Below are positions 1 through 12,774 of a stretch of 64,000 bases of DNA, piece after piece; within the stretch, counting starts at the first letter, position 1, and each line of letters starts with the position of its first letter. This DNA is from Fasciolopsis buskii (lineage: Eukaryota > Platyhelminthes > Trematoda > Plagiorchiida > Fasciolidae): positions 1-64,000 of the forward strand of contig LUCM01007373.1 of assembly GCA_008360955.1 (NCBI GenBank), read 5' to 3'. The notes beneath the pieces are model-generated. The model saw only the letters and a list, made by a program, of their open reading frames with translations, had not been told where the DNA came from and searched no databases. A program made the position numbers and the translations under genes.

Positions 1-1380
1 TCAAAAAAATCATCAGTTCTTTACTAGGGAACAGCTTTGGTCTAAAACCCTCCATCAGAAGTGAAGGGTATCAGATAGCCATGTATTCTGAAAGGGTATA
101 AGACAACAAGACCAGATGAGCAGTCTTCATCCTTCTTCAAAGACGTCGGAGTCAGCAAAACTTCTGGGACCAGTGTGACCATAGGAACAACATCCTGCAG
201 ACTGGTTTGAATCATTGATTGCACCGATCTACCAAAATCACAGGATTTAGTTCAGTAACCATCGTATCCAATCTGCTAGCAAACAGTATCTTCGGCTTGG
301 CATCTAAAACCATGTTCCACATTATTTAGCCGTTATTTCAGAATTGCTCGGAAATGTCATTCAACCGAATTGTTGAGATCTCGCTTACACGGGCCTGCAA
401 AATGATCCTTTTCGTATAAGCAAATTTATGCTTACGCACTCCAAGGTACACAGACTACCTGTACATTGCTCTATGATCTTCAGGCTGATGTACATTTGAG
501 AAGTCTTGTGAAGCAGGGGCTTGTTCTTATCCAATTCGTAACATTTTTGATATAAATCGGAATAATTTTGAAGTACTTCCGAAATAACGCAGAAATGGTA
601 TAGTAGTCGCGAAAGGCTTGCCTTGGAGAAGTAAGCCGGTTCCTTCCTGATTGGGGTTGTATTGTACATATCGGAGCACTTGCACACACTTTCTGCATAT
701 TCACAATCTGTCTTTCTTTATCTGAAAGAGACAAACGACTCAGTTGATGGGGCTGTGGTTTGACGCTGCCTCGTTGAAGGGTGTGTCAGAGAAATACATT
801 CCACTCAGCCAATCCTTGCTTGCTGACAACAGGAGCCGAGTTCGCACTTAGGGCGATGTGTGGCCCAAGTTCACGGTGAGAGGTGTTGTTCGTCAGAGTT
901 GCCCCTTTCAGTTTCCTTCTTAACTTTGTCATTAAAATGGTAATGGAGCTAGACCAATATCATCAAGTGAGAATAGTGGCGTTCATACTTGTTTAAGCGG
1001 GAGACTGACCGACTCAGGACATGTGGACGATGTTGTGTTACTGAGTAGCTAAAAATGTAAGCGACAGTTTTTCTTGACCATCTGAACGATAGTGTGGGTA
1101 TGATTGGGATGTATTTCGCTCTTTTGCAACTTAAAATTCTGTTTTACAGTTGGGTTTGCTCAAAGCCCGACTCTGTAGTTCCCGGACACAACTGAATGAG
1201 TTGGACGGATTTTGCTACTTGAGCATTGTGAAGCACTGTGCCCTTTATCCAAGTTAGAATCAGGGAAAGAAAACCAAAGCAGCGGGCTGTTAACATTTCG
1301 TATTACTTGTTTCAATCGCTTACGTCAAACTATTTGAGATTTATATAATATTCAGTTATGAACTGCAAACGACGGCATCG
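1..1380. other. Intergenic, no recognised gene
   Basis: Only short reading frames (up to about 100 codons) occur here, and none shows a recognisable domain or plausible splice sites. The minus frame at 42-224 starts at the window edge side and has no family I can name. I see no repeat that recurs elsewhere in the window. Confidence 0.4.
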
Positions 1381-1389
1381 GGGTTAAAT

Positions 1390-1990
1390 TGTGTGCAGCA
1401 AGTAATCGATGTAATCTCCATGGCAAACGCAGGTTCTATGTTAATATCTTTTGTGTACAAATGGTTGGGTTATGTAACCGTATTAGCATTACTTCACTGG
1501 AGACTAGAATTTTCCGGTCAGTATTGTGTAGCAAAGGTTTAGGACATGAAATGTGGTTGATTTTGTTTGACTGTAGTCAGAAATTTTCACGATTGATGAG
1601 CCGGGGCGACAGTCGAAATAATCATAGGCTGTGTTTGTAGCATCGATTTTGAAATATGTCCTGAAATTCGTTGTGAAAGTCTTCGGTTTGTTCTGCCGAT
1701 GTAAATGTTACCGCAAAAGCTGGGTGAACTGGTACACGAAATGTGAGGCAGAATTTGACATCTGATTAGTTTCACGTTGGTTCAGAATGACGCTGCAATT
1801 GGTTGGCAGGATATGAGGTTCCTAGGGAGGAGGACTGTTTTGTTGTACGCAACTTAACCCGTTGACTGCAGCTCATAAATGAATATCCTGCTATTCTCAT
1901 GCAGCTTAATGTAAGCGATTGAAAATAGTAGCGTAAAATTTTAACATGCCGCTGCATTAGTCTTTTTTCCCTACGTTTCACTCGGGTAGT
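1390..1990 (-). mobile_element. Penelope-like element fragment (GIY-YIG end)
   Basis: On the minus strand, 1775-1590 encodes a GIY-YIG endonuclease segment reading CGNIYIGRTNRRLSQRISGH, the hallmark of the C-terminal nuclease of Penelope-like retroelements. A very similar segment lies on the plus strand near 35020-35100, and nucleotide similarity continues into the 3' flank (compare 1410-1560 with the reverse of 35190-35340), so both belong to one PLE family. The upstream linker (about 1770-1980, minus) is broken by frameshifts. No reverse transcriptase is left in this copy, so it is 5'-truncated and dead. Confidence 0.75.
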
Positions 1991-4900
1991 TGTATCTCAT
2001 CTGTTGTTCGCAAATCTGATAAAGTGTGCCCACAAATACAGAAAACTCGGTTGTCAGTCCCCAGTGTGATGTGTGTGGCGTCGGCGTAGCATCCATTTAT
2101 CGATCAGGGGTCGAGCATGCACCGTGGCAATGGGTTCACTCCTTCTCTACGGCTCTCAAATGTGACCACTGAAAGCAGAAGGTATGCTGATACAGTCTCT
2201 GTCTAAACACGGTTGTCCTCTAAATTTTGTTATAATATGTCGGTATAATTTTGTCAGTGCCTCAAGGGTTATGCTTAAGGTACCGTAGCCGGTTGGTGCG
2301 CCGCCATCATGATTCTGATTGTGTAAATGTTGATGCTGAGTGATACGCCTACTAGCTTTCGACTAACGAGTTTTCCTTATACATTTCGCGTTTCAGAAGA
2401 GCATTTAAATGAAATCAAGGACTCCACTTAGAAGTGGTTCCCGTGCTATCAAGAATGATGTCAGATTATTAGGACACATGCCTAGTTACCCAAATAGCAA
2501 GCATCTAAGTAAGGCGAGGAAATGTATGTAGGTTTTTGTGTTACCCATTGTTACATTACACTTTTGACTACTTTAGCTACCTTCATTCGGAACAGTCTAA
2601 AACTCTCTATTAGTTCTCATTGAAATCGGGTGGCAGTCTTACCCATTTGCATTTTCGTTCAGAATTGTTTTGACATTATCCATTGTATACCTCTTCAATT
2701 TGAACAGAGATGTTCACAAACCTAGAGAAAGAACGAGAGTGAAAAACCCATTATGTTTATTCCTTCACACCATGTAGACACTGGCAGATTCGTTTGGTGT
2801 AACCATCATTTCGAAGACCTTAAAATACCTGCTCTTGAATGGTTTCACATAAAGCTGAAATGTGGTACACGGAGTCAAACGAATTGGTTGATACAGGTCA
2901 GAGCTATCAGTGAAAATGTGCTTCTACCACACTTGTGTATCATGCACTGGAATCTGAATGCTATGCTTTCGATTCGCCGCCACTCACCTTGGGTTTGAGT
3001 CTTGATAAATCCTACCGTTCCTCTCAGGTTCGAGCCCCAGTTGAATCACGGTAGGTTTACATCACCCTGCATTCCTAAAGAGCTAGATTGAATAGCTTGG
3101 AAATTGTTTGACGCCTTAAAGTGTTCATTTTCATATTCATGCCTTGCTTTGCGTGATACTTTTAGTTATTCGAATTTGGAGGAAATATTGGAAAGTCTTC
3201 GGCTTAAAACGAGGTATTCAGATGGAACAATGACATTGACTAACGAGTTCGGTGTTATTGGTGAACATTATTAGTAGCTGACGATCGGAGACACATTCCG
3301 ATGGTCACACTGTTTTTGACCTATCTATTTGCATGTTCTTGTCCCACAGTTCTCACTGGTCGTCTATGAAGTTGCTGAGCTTTCTCTCCCCGTCATCTGA
3401 GGTGAAGTTAGATTCACCGTAATGATCAGTCATCTTATAAGAAGCTGAAAGCTTACAGAACATGATCGGTTGGACATGTGATCAATTTGTCAATAGCCTT
3501 TTTGCGGATCACACTTGAACTCCTGATGTGCAATATCGGTATTCGCCTCGAGTTTCCAACACAACGGTTTACTCGCGAGATTTGTAACACGTTAATTAGA
3601 TGAGATCTGGCATTTCTCTCTTAATCCGGAGTATACAGTCACACAGGTTGCGAAGGAATTTATGACAAAGCAGTGCACTTGTCAACACGCGCTCACCTGG
3701 TTTGATTTATGTCTTACTCTGCAACACATACAACAACTGATTTGGTTCCAGCACAGGTTTGCCAGGCTTACAGGATACCAATTTCATGTAATTCGTCAGG
3801 GTGTGGCCCGGAAGAATAAATTAGCAGAATTGCTTCAAGCATCTTACTTTTTCACCAAGTAATGCTCACTTCTTCTTGTCGTTTGTCTTGCCAACAAATT
3901 TGGAACACTGAAAATTTGTCAGGATATTTTTTGTCGTCTTAGAGTAAGAACCATAGCGTTGATCTACCCGTCATTCAAACAACTCCTTTTCATACTATTG
4001 GTGCACATACTTTGATTATGACGTGTTTCTGAATGTCTTGAGTTCTTTATTAGGGTTCACATAATTTATCACCTTGACGACCATGAAAACCTGACTGAAC
4101 CATTTTGAAGGCAAATCATTTGTGTCAACCACCAGTGAGACCTGAGAAGCAATTACCGGACTGTGTGGACGAACAAGACCCGACAAAGCAACTTAATCAT
4201 TGCTAATCTTTAGTCGTTTGTCCACCTTATTTTATGACTGATTCGAGAAGTTATCACGTGGAGTTCGAAGAGAATATTTAGTGATTTCAGAGAACTGTCA
4301 AATTTGTTTGGTAAGGAACGCTGCTACTGGTGCGATGTAGCCTACTGGCCAAATGGTAACGCCGATCAATGGACCACGCTTCTACATTCATGAGGGTAAC
4401 ACAACATTCGACTATGCGATATTGAAGCTGATCTAACTCGCAAATCCTGTCGTGATCAAGTGAGTGAAAGATTTGCCAAATCACTCATGTGGTTAGGTGA
4501 CCAACTAGGAGTGTGAAACACAAGCTAGCCAACGATCTATCGTTTTATTCCCAAAGTAAACTCGAAATTCGCTTGAAATTCTCCCATTTTGTTGTGACAT
4601 TCACTGAAAAGCACATTTAAAAATGCAAAACAAAAGATATTTGAACCCATAGTTGTTTGCCACTACAAGTTTTCTAGTCAATTGTATGCTTCCGGCTATG
4701 TGCTGGCTTCTAACTAGAGATTAAGGTTCTCAGTTCAACAAAACAGCAGAGACAAATCGCCTGTGAATTTTGGTTCGCGGTTTGGTACGAATGCCGAAAA
4801 TAAAACGGATTTTAATTCCCAACGAGACCAGAAGCTACAAAGCGATCGAAAACATGCAGAACGGCGACAGCAGCCAAGGCTATCGCAGCCTTTTATAAAA

Positions 4901-7900
4901 ACTCCATAGCTTTTTCGTTTTCTATAAAATTTCATTGGCTTTAATGGCTTCACCTGATAGTGTGTTTTTCTCATGATCAATTCATATGCCATTAGCATCC
5001 ATCAGTGGGTTCATTCACTAAGAAAGTAACTCTTCTTTGAATACAGGCACCAAGTGTCCGTAAATACTTCGTTTCTCGTAACTCGGAGAAGAAGTATCCC
5101 ACAGAAGTCACCTGAAATTCAAATACCGCAAACGAAATAATTACAAAGAATGAAGAATCACTTAGTTTTAGGAATTTCGTCAGTTACTTTTCACCAGATA
5201 GTGTCACCTTCAGTGCTGATGGAAAAAGCTTATTCTGGGAATCGGAATATTAAGAATGTTAGTCAATTTAATTCATTTCTTTCCGAAATTATGCAAACTT
5301 GCACGATTACATTGTTGGTCGAACCATATTTTGTTTCTCCTTGCTCAAATGCCAAATATTGACATCTGTCTGGTTTAAATTTTACCAATATTGTTCATTA
5401 TTTTTAACCCCACAAAAAACGGCCCAAGCTTTATTGTGGAACCGTGGATCCGGCAAATCATTCAGTCGATTTCCTGTTTTGGGACAGAATGTATCAAATA
5501 ATATTTACGGTTTTAAATTAGTGAATTTCTGTCGTTTTTTCAGCCTACCTGTCTCCGAAGAATTGTAGTCATGGCAACACGCGATCATGAAACCCGCGAT
5601 GATCACAGAGCGGATGTCATCGAAGCCGAAGGATTCGGGTTTGATTTCATCTGTATGTTATACTGCCTCTGCGACAGTCTATGTCTTTTCTATTCCGAAA
5701 ATTGGCGCATCTATTTTTGTCCTTCAGGAGTGAAAAATTAGCCACTACCGTTTGATGCCTAAAAAGTTCCGACACCATAGCTCTCCGCTGGTTAGTACTT
5801 TCAGTTACCATATGTTCAGTAAATAATTCTTGTTTAAATATAAAAACGCTTATCCGGAGAAGGAAATATGGAAATTACCGTTTCAATACATAAAAGTCGG
5901 AGGTTTTGTACCCATTCGGGAGGTTGCATCCGGCGCGGTTTTTCTCGAATTCAGAATTTTCCTGTCTTAACTTAGCTAGTGCATTCGACAACTCTGAGTT
6001 TGTAAACATCGAATGTCAAACTGAAAATAATGATCAATCAAACTAATCTCATCCACTCTTTCCTCAAGTGGTTCAAATGAATATAACCTCTGGTGTTTCA
6101 TCTTGACTACATCCGGATCTCTTCGGCTTCTCACTAGCCAGTGTTCACCAGGGCCCACTTTACACTACTTTTGGTTTTATTTTGCAAGGCAAGCAAATTT
6201 CTATCTCCGTTGCAAATTATACGGATTAACACTTTCTGGGAGACTTGAGAATTTGAAAACTGTTACGTGACTTTGAGGGTGGGTCTCCTTTGCTCAAGGC
6301 TTTCAGAGATGGCAAAATCAATGGGATATACATTGTACATTGTTCCATTGTTGTTGTTTCACTAATAAAAGAAGTTAAAGATAAAAGATAAGGATAAAAG
6401 ATGTTAACCTCAGACTAAATCTTCGCTTTCTGTTTAATTTTGCACTTTTGGCAATTGGAAAAAGCAGAATACTTTACATGGCTAGATGACTAGTCTGCTG
6501 ACAGAGTACACTGCATCTTGATAAACAAAGATTAGCACAAACCCCTCAGTCATTAAGTTCGGATTACTGCTCCTTTTACAATTTTGTCTTCAATATAAAC
6601 TCATCGAATCGAGTTTGAATTATGCAAGTGACGTTGCTTTATGCCTGTTTATTTGCACCTCTGCAGATTTCAATAGACAGGAAGAATCCAATAAATATTG
6701 AACCCTCTATTTCATCCTTTCAGGATTATCTTTTCACACGAACAACTAAACTGATAATAACAAATGATATTACCTAGCTGACTGTATCAGATATTCAGAA
6801 ATCGTTATAAACAACGACCAGCAACGATCTTCATTCATTCAGTTTGGTTGGCATACTATCGGAGCTGTTCTTCCAGGTTGGAATACTCAGGCCACAGTGT
6901 CAGCCTTCATAGCGCATTTTATAAATTTCCTCACCATTGAATTCTCCCAGTTCTCTATTAATTTCCCCATGTTACGTTCCCTGGTCTTTGAAAACAATAT
7001 TACATTTTTATGCGGCGTTCTAATGATGATTATTGCCGTTTCCCTCGGTTCTATCAGGGACCAATCTCTATGGTTATTGGAAACCACAATGAATCTTTTT
7101 CAAAGTTTGTTCATGAAACGTGTTTGGACATCGGCCACTCATTACAGTCTGGTTTGTCACGTATTATTTCCACCAAATCATATGGCCTAAGACGGAGCAA
7201 CAGTCACTGCATCACTAACAACTGACTACGGAAACCCGGAGCAAAATCCTCGGGTTGCCAAATAAAAGATGACAGTTTGTAGCATGGAATAGGACAATCA
7301 AACCAATACGGTGGCACCAGGCCCCCAAACCAAACACACTGGTCACAAGTACACAGTCAAAGCGGAAGGAAACTCACTTCGGCTTGTGTGATGATCAGAA
7401 AAGGACCTTCTCGTGCGAATGTGCTTGCTTGATTGGCCAATTTGAAATGTCCGTCAGCGTCAATAAATTTGTCTCGGCACCAATGCTTTTCTTAGTAAAA
7501 CATTTTCTGCCGTTTCATTGCTCAGTGGTTTGCTAGAATTTGTCCAATGAATGATTTTCTGCACTCTAGTTCATAAGCAGTTCACCTTACACAAGATTCT
7601 GTGACTCGGATCAAGAAGGTATCCAACCTATATTCTTGACAAAACGTTCAAATAGCTACAAATGTTGCATGACTGACGGCCATTCGAAAACCTGAAACTG
7701 ATTTGCCGTTAGTCTAAGCAGGTTTCGGTGTTCAATGACCTCGTGAAGGGCTCACTTTGAGCCTCCGGATGTGATAAATTTCTGTTATTGTCATCTTCAC
7801 TATCACTGTCCTTCTGATAACTGCCTTCGGAGCTTCACTCACAAAGCAATACAGTAAAGTTACCGACTTACAAACGCAAAGTTGATTTGAAGGAAACAGC

Positions 7901-7914
7901 AATTTTCGTTCTGT
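1991..7914. other. Intergenic, mostly featureless
   Basis: No gene is recognised in about 5.9 kb. One tRNA-like, SINE-type B-box (ggttcgagccccag) lies near 3027-3042. Opposed overlapping frames at about 6890-7225 (97 codons plus, 66 codons minus) have no recognised domain and are probably chance. Confidence 0.35.
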
Positions 7915-7942
7915 GATATATATGTATATATATATATATATC
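7915..7942. repeat. (TA)n microsatellite
   Basis: A run of alternating T and A with a single G interruption. It lies about 110 bp before the duplicated RTE segment; the second copy of that segment is also preceded by a (TA)n tract (37174-37209). Confidence 0.85.
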
Positions 7943-8052
7943 CATGTATCTGTGGGGAAATAAGCATGACATCAATGCAAAGTCTAAATAACACTTCGCG
8001 CAAAATTAATGAAAAGAAAAAAAGCTAATTCTTTGTGCATAAACTGTGAGCC

Positions 8053-8882
8053 TTTCGTGATATTTTGGTTTTGTTTTCGGTGTTTTCAAGGCGGAAGGGC
8101 TCTGCATACAGGCAGTAGAGCATTCTAGTCACTGTCTCTAGTTCTAATCCATCTACTCCAAGCATATCCTATCAATAAAAGTCCCCATCTCTTGGGTCCC
8201 GACCAGGGAGGGAGAGGCACCAACCGAGGCAAAAACTGGAACTAACTTCTTCATGCTTCTATTCCAAATCATAACCTAACTACTGCCATTACCTCAGTTA
8301 AAGGATAGTTGTCTGCACCCAACACACGACGACGCAACTCGCCATCACTCAACCGATGTTCTCACCAGACTCGAGAAATGATTCGGATACATCAGCGGTC
8401 GAACACTGAAAGTCGCCCGTCATTCTCAAAGCGAACAGGTCAGGTCTCACCATCGTAAAGAAGAACATTATGAACCTTGGCATTGTCTACCCTCTTCTTG
8501 TAGGGTACCTGGTACCTGGATGTCGTGGCAGCGCCACAATTTCGCGCGTTCGTGAACGTTGCTGTCGCTTTCGTAATTCTTTCCATTGCCTTTGCCATTT
8601 GTGATCAGACTCCCGAGGCACTTGATGCTATTGGTCACATTCAACCGGTCACCACAATCGGTGAGTGCAGACAATCTCCTGCCAGTGTTGAAGAAGTAAC
8701 TTGCACTTAAAGGTACAAAAAACAGTATCGGGATGCCACAATCGTCAGGTGGTCCAACGCGCATTGGATCGTCTGTGCCTCATGATATACCAAACTGCCA
8801 TCATCGGTATCCTTTAAATCAACATCTTTGTTCCCTGGGGGGATTTCAACTCCACTGTCTAAAAGGCCAGGTAAAGCGTTTA
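8053..8882 (-). repeat. RTE LINE 3' end, copy A of a near-identical pair
   Basis: This segment matches 37340-38169 without gaps at a constant offset of 29287 bases, with roughly eight differences noted in about 820 bp (about 99% identity by eye). Read on the minus strand it encodes the end of an RTE-type reverse transcriptase: at 8764-8468 the phrase SIKCLGSLITNGKGNGKNYE corresponds to the family's F-x-YLGS-x-I region just after the catalytic palm. It then runs through a decayed C-terminal region and 3' UTR ending near 8060. Several stops make it non-functional. Confidence 0.8.
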
Positions 8883-9843
8883 GCTCGCCCTAGACTCTGG
8901 ATTTCCTTAACAGTCTCCTGCTCAGTTGACAGATCTGCTGTAACTGGCTTAGGGACGTTTGCCCTAAGGGCTGTGGGAGAGGGTGATGCTGCGGGTCAGC
9001 TGAATATTGCGTTTGAAACTTCTGCGTCCAGAGTAGAAGATGTAATTGCTTGTTGTGTATGAGCGAACCGTCAGCTTCACATAATGTTTCACTCACACCA
9101 AGTGCTTTCTTTTCGGCAGCTCGGATCAGGTAAAACAGCCAATATAAACTTTCCATGGTGTTAGCCTGTTTCATCGTCAATGGTCGTCGTAACCAGATCT
9201 TGCGATTTCTGCTTAAACCTGCGACGAATTCATATCTCGTCATGAATTTTGCTTCATCATACTCACAGTGAAACCGGTCAGGCCACAACTCGGAATGCAG
9301 AATGGAAGACACTCTTGATGAACGATCAGTGCTCATTGATTTTGTGAGATGGAGGCATACCTGGTTTTCAGCTAGTGTGCTTTCAAAGAATGATTGACGG
9401 ATTGGGTCAGATGGCTTGCCGAAATCTAACCCATGCTGCCCCAAGCGTTTCCAACACTCACCAAAGCACATAGACAGCTTAGTGCATACTAATGCGTGGT
9501 CGGATTCGAGGGAAGTGCTCCAGTACACCCGACAGAGAGTCACACTGATACCAACAAAACCATAAGCCGCAAGGTCCTCAGAATGCCTCAGATAAAACTT
9601 CACGGAAAGAGCAAATTGAGATATCATGCAAATAACCAAGCTAGAGTCTTGAATGCCAGTTGTTCTGCACGAATCCTTATTCTCACGTTGAATGCGGTCA
9701 GGTTGAAGGGACGTCGAACGGGAGGAATCGTATCGGGCAGTGGAAGTTGGTTTGGCAAGCCTTAGATGCCATCGAGGCAGAAAACAAGAGACAAGCGACA
9801 AAACCTCTTTCAGTGGCACTGCCACTAGCGAGGCCAACTGCAC
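8883..9843 (-). pseudogene. RTE LINE endonuclease and linker, internally deleted
   Basis: A 317-codon open frame (8890-9843) carries pieces of an RTE-clade LINE polyprotein in order: an N-terminal endonuclease portion containing RTTGIQDSSLVI, a jump to the end of the APE-type endonuclease (CRVYWSTSLESDHALVCTKL, the conserved SDHALV motif), and the linker before the reverse transcriptase (SLIHNKQLHLLLW, matching the usual DG-x-x-I region). The endonuclease middle and the RT fingers and palm are missing, so although the frame is open it cannot encode a working enzyme. It abuts copy A of the duplicated RTE 3' end. The 109-codon plus-strand frame at 8733-9062 is an antisense shadow. Confidence 0.75.
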
Positions 9844-11768
9844 CTCCTGATGAGTGTAGTGCTGTTGGATGGGAAGCAGGTAATACGGATCACTGAGTGA
9901 ACAAAGCGTTATTTACGGTGGAAGGACACCTTTTTGAATGCGAGCAGAATGAGAAACGTGCTTTCGAAAATCATTTATTTTTATGCTATGCTTTTTGAGT
10001 CCGGTTCAGAGTAGGCCTTTTTTTATTCGAGGATGAACCTCTGGCCTTTGGCATGGCAAGCGCGACATGCAGGCAGCAGTACTTTCAGAGGAGCCCGTGG
10101 CCGATTGGTTCATATGCCTATTCTGGAAAATCTCACCGGTCCACTGGAACACGTCAAGAGGCAATGGTCTTATTCATTTGGCTTGCCACATTTGCTACGC
10201 CAGCCTACTCTTGTGGCACATTTTACGAAAAAATCTTGCCAGGAAAGACCCACCATTCCCCGACACTGCCGCTGCTTGTTCGCGGCCGCTTATTCGGTGG
10301 GTTTGAACCCATCTTATTCACCACTGACTATCTAGATGTTGGAATTTCTCTTATCCGTAGCAAGACCGGCTCCTTGTAGGACGCAGCTCTTCTCTTGCTT
10401 GAGAGATCAAAGCTTTGTTCTATGAGGGGGAATAAGAGCTTACTAAGTTGATTCCCCCGGGAACTCAATCTGAGTTAAGTTTATATTGGAATAGCTGATA
10501 AAATTTGTTGGGAGTTTCGACGAGCTAAAAACCAGCTGAAAGTGAAAAGGGAATAACAAGCTTACGTTGAATAAGAATAGCACAAACACCTAAGAACAAT
10601 GTAGAATGATCGAACTGACGGATCGCATGTCGAACAATTTACCGAATCTCATCCAGATCTTTGTAATGCTCTGTCGTAAGCCTCTTTGGTGATTGAGTCC
10701 TCTGGTCTTTTGTAACAGAAGCTGTAGAGTACTGTCACGGCCCAAAGTCCCGTGAACATGGATAATTCGCAAATAGCCCGAGTTTTACCATATATATATA
10801 TATTATATATATATATATATAAGGACGGAACCATTTCTAAGGAGCTGATAGTTTCATCTTCATTCTCAGTCGCTTTGATACTCATTTTCTTTGGCGAGTC
10901 ACAAAACATCAACAAAACTGGCAGCGTAACACGGGCCATCCACTTCGTCACGTACTTTTAATGGCCGCCACACTTGCTTCACTCGTGATCCATTTTTGGC
11001 CATATAGCCCAATGCTCCTACCAAGGGTTGATTGGAGATCAATGCACTGAAGAGGCTGACGAACAGTTTACCCATGGCACAAAAGTGGAGGTTCATATGA
11101 CTTTCGTCAAGTTTGTATAGGAGCAAAAAAGGAAGTACAGCCGGTTGTCGAGATCAGCCAAGGATATGAAGCTGCCGTTGGAAGACATAAGTCTAAGTTG
11201 CAAACCCTAGTTAATCTGAGATGATTTAGCATGTGTTATCATCTGACAGGTGGTCAAATTAGTACGGTGGTGGCGTCTGAATGTGACGTTTGGTGGGTTC
11301 GAATCCTCTCACGACCGGTCAACTTCCCCGCATAGCAGCCCTCTGGTGGCAGCAACTCCCCTCCTGCAAATGGCGTACACTGTTATCTTATTTCTAAATG
11401 AATTGAGAATAGAAGGTACAAGAAAAAGGAGAAGGGTTATGAGGAAAGCCATCCCGATCTGTGCTTGAACGTTATCTTGCAACCATGAAAGTTTTGTATG
11501 CAACAATTTTAAAAGGGATGAGGATCTTCGAATGCAATGTCAAAGATTGCATGTACAAGAACTTCAAATGAATGTCATTTTAATTTTTTATTGTGAAGGA
11601 GTCGAATGAACTTCATACTTGTCGAACAAAACGTATCAACCTACTTCATATAAGTTTCCTGCTTTATCACCTATGCCAAGTACTAGATGGGACCGTAATC
11701 ACAGAAGTTTGTGAATTGTTATGGTCAGTCAGACCCTTGAACAGTTTCTTCTTTTTCTCATTCTAGCC
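9844..11768. other. Intergenic and probable ENPP 5' region
   Basis: No gene is recognised. A 100-codon plus frame at 10033-10335 and its overlaps have no known domain. A (TA)n tract lies at 10791-10821. A tRNA-like B-box (gggttcgaatcc) at about 11297-11308 suggests an old SINE. The run tttttctcattctag at 11752-11766 looks like a splice acceptor, so an ENPP 5' UTR intron may end here, with its first exon upstream and unidentified. Confidence 0.4.
10791..10821. repeat. (TA)n microsatellite
   Basis: About 31 bases of alternating T and A with one slip. Confidence 0.85.
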
Positions 11769-12774
11769 ATGTCGGACGGGCCATATATTCGGCTGAAAGA
11801 ACCGAAACCCATAAACAGGCGTGAGCGTATTCGTCTTCTCGGTTGGATTAATGTGGCCTTATGTGTACTTCTCATCAGTATTGGTGTCCTCCTTATGGGC
11901 GCCCTAATACCTAGGGCATGGTACCATCATCGTTTTCGCCCATACCCTCCCAATTCTTGCATTGAACCGTTTTCTTCCTGTCCTCTGGTTTTAATCTCTA
12001 TGGATGGATTTCGACATGATTATGTAGAACTGGTCCGTTCACGCTACGGTCAAACAGCGTTGCCAAATTTTCATCGTCTGCAATCCGGCGGAGTCCGCGG
12101 TATGCGTGCCATTGGAACGTATCCGACTTTGACGATGCCCAACCACGAAAGTCTAATAACCGGACTGAATACGGAGTCACACGGTGTGGTGGGCGATGAT
12201 TTCCAAGATGTCAAGTTCCCGAACGATGCATTTCAGATGAATAATCAAACCAGTTTGAATAAATCACCCTGGTTAGAAGCATGGCCGGAACCGATTTGGG
12301 TTACTTTGCACCATGCTGGTCGTATGGTTGGTACCATTTTATGGCCTTTGACTGATGCCCCGGTCCGGTCTGTTTTACCCTTTGTTCAAGTTTCGCAATT
12401 TGCCTTGTTCAATGATCCGCGATCACGTTATCCGTATGAGAAGCGTGTGTCTGACATGTTATGGTGGTTGGATAATCTCCGCTACTCGCTGGATCTGATT
12501 CTCGCCTACTTCGATGAACCCAACCGAGCCGGTCACATGTATGGACCCAGGAGTGATGAAGTTGCCCAGCGTGTGATCGAATTGGACAATGTTGTGGGTC
12601 AGCTGCTCAGTGGTCTAGAGGCAAGAGGTCTACACAATCGCGTGAATATTATCTTCATATCAACCCATGGTATGACGGAAGTCAAGGGCGTGATTGATTT
12701 AGACAAGCATGTGAAACCAAGCTGGTACACGCATACACAATTATCCACTGTCGGATTTATCTACCCAAAATCAG
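11769..12774 (+). CDS. ENPP-family gene, exon 1
   Basis: Encodes residues 1-335 plus the first base of codon 336 and ends at the donor TCAG|GTAAGG (phase 1). It holds the first membrane helix, the nucleophile Thr122 and five of the six metal-ligand positions, including the substituted Asn252 (codon 12522-12524) and Thr299 (codon 12663-12665). Confidence 0.92.

Noticed and set aside
8733..9062. 109-codon plus-strand frame
   Set aside because: It lies antisense to a clear RTE reverse transcriptase and linker on the minus strand, and its translation has no family features.
11998..12180. 60-codon minus frame
   Set aside because: Antisense shadow inside ENPP exon 1.
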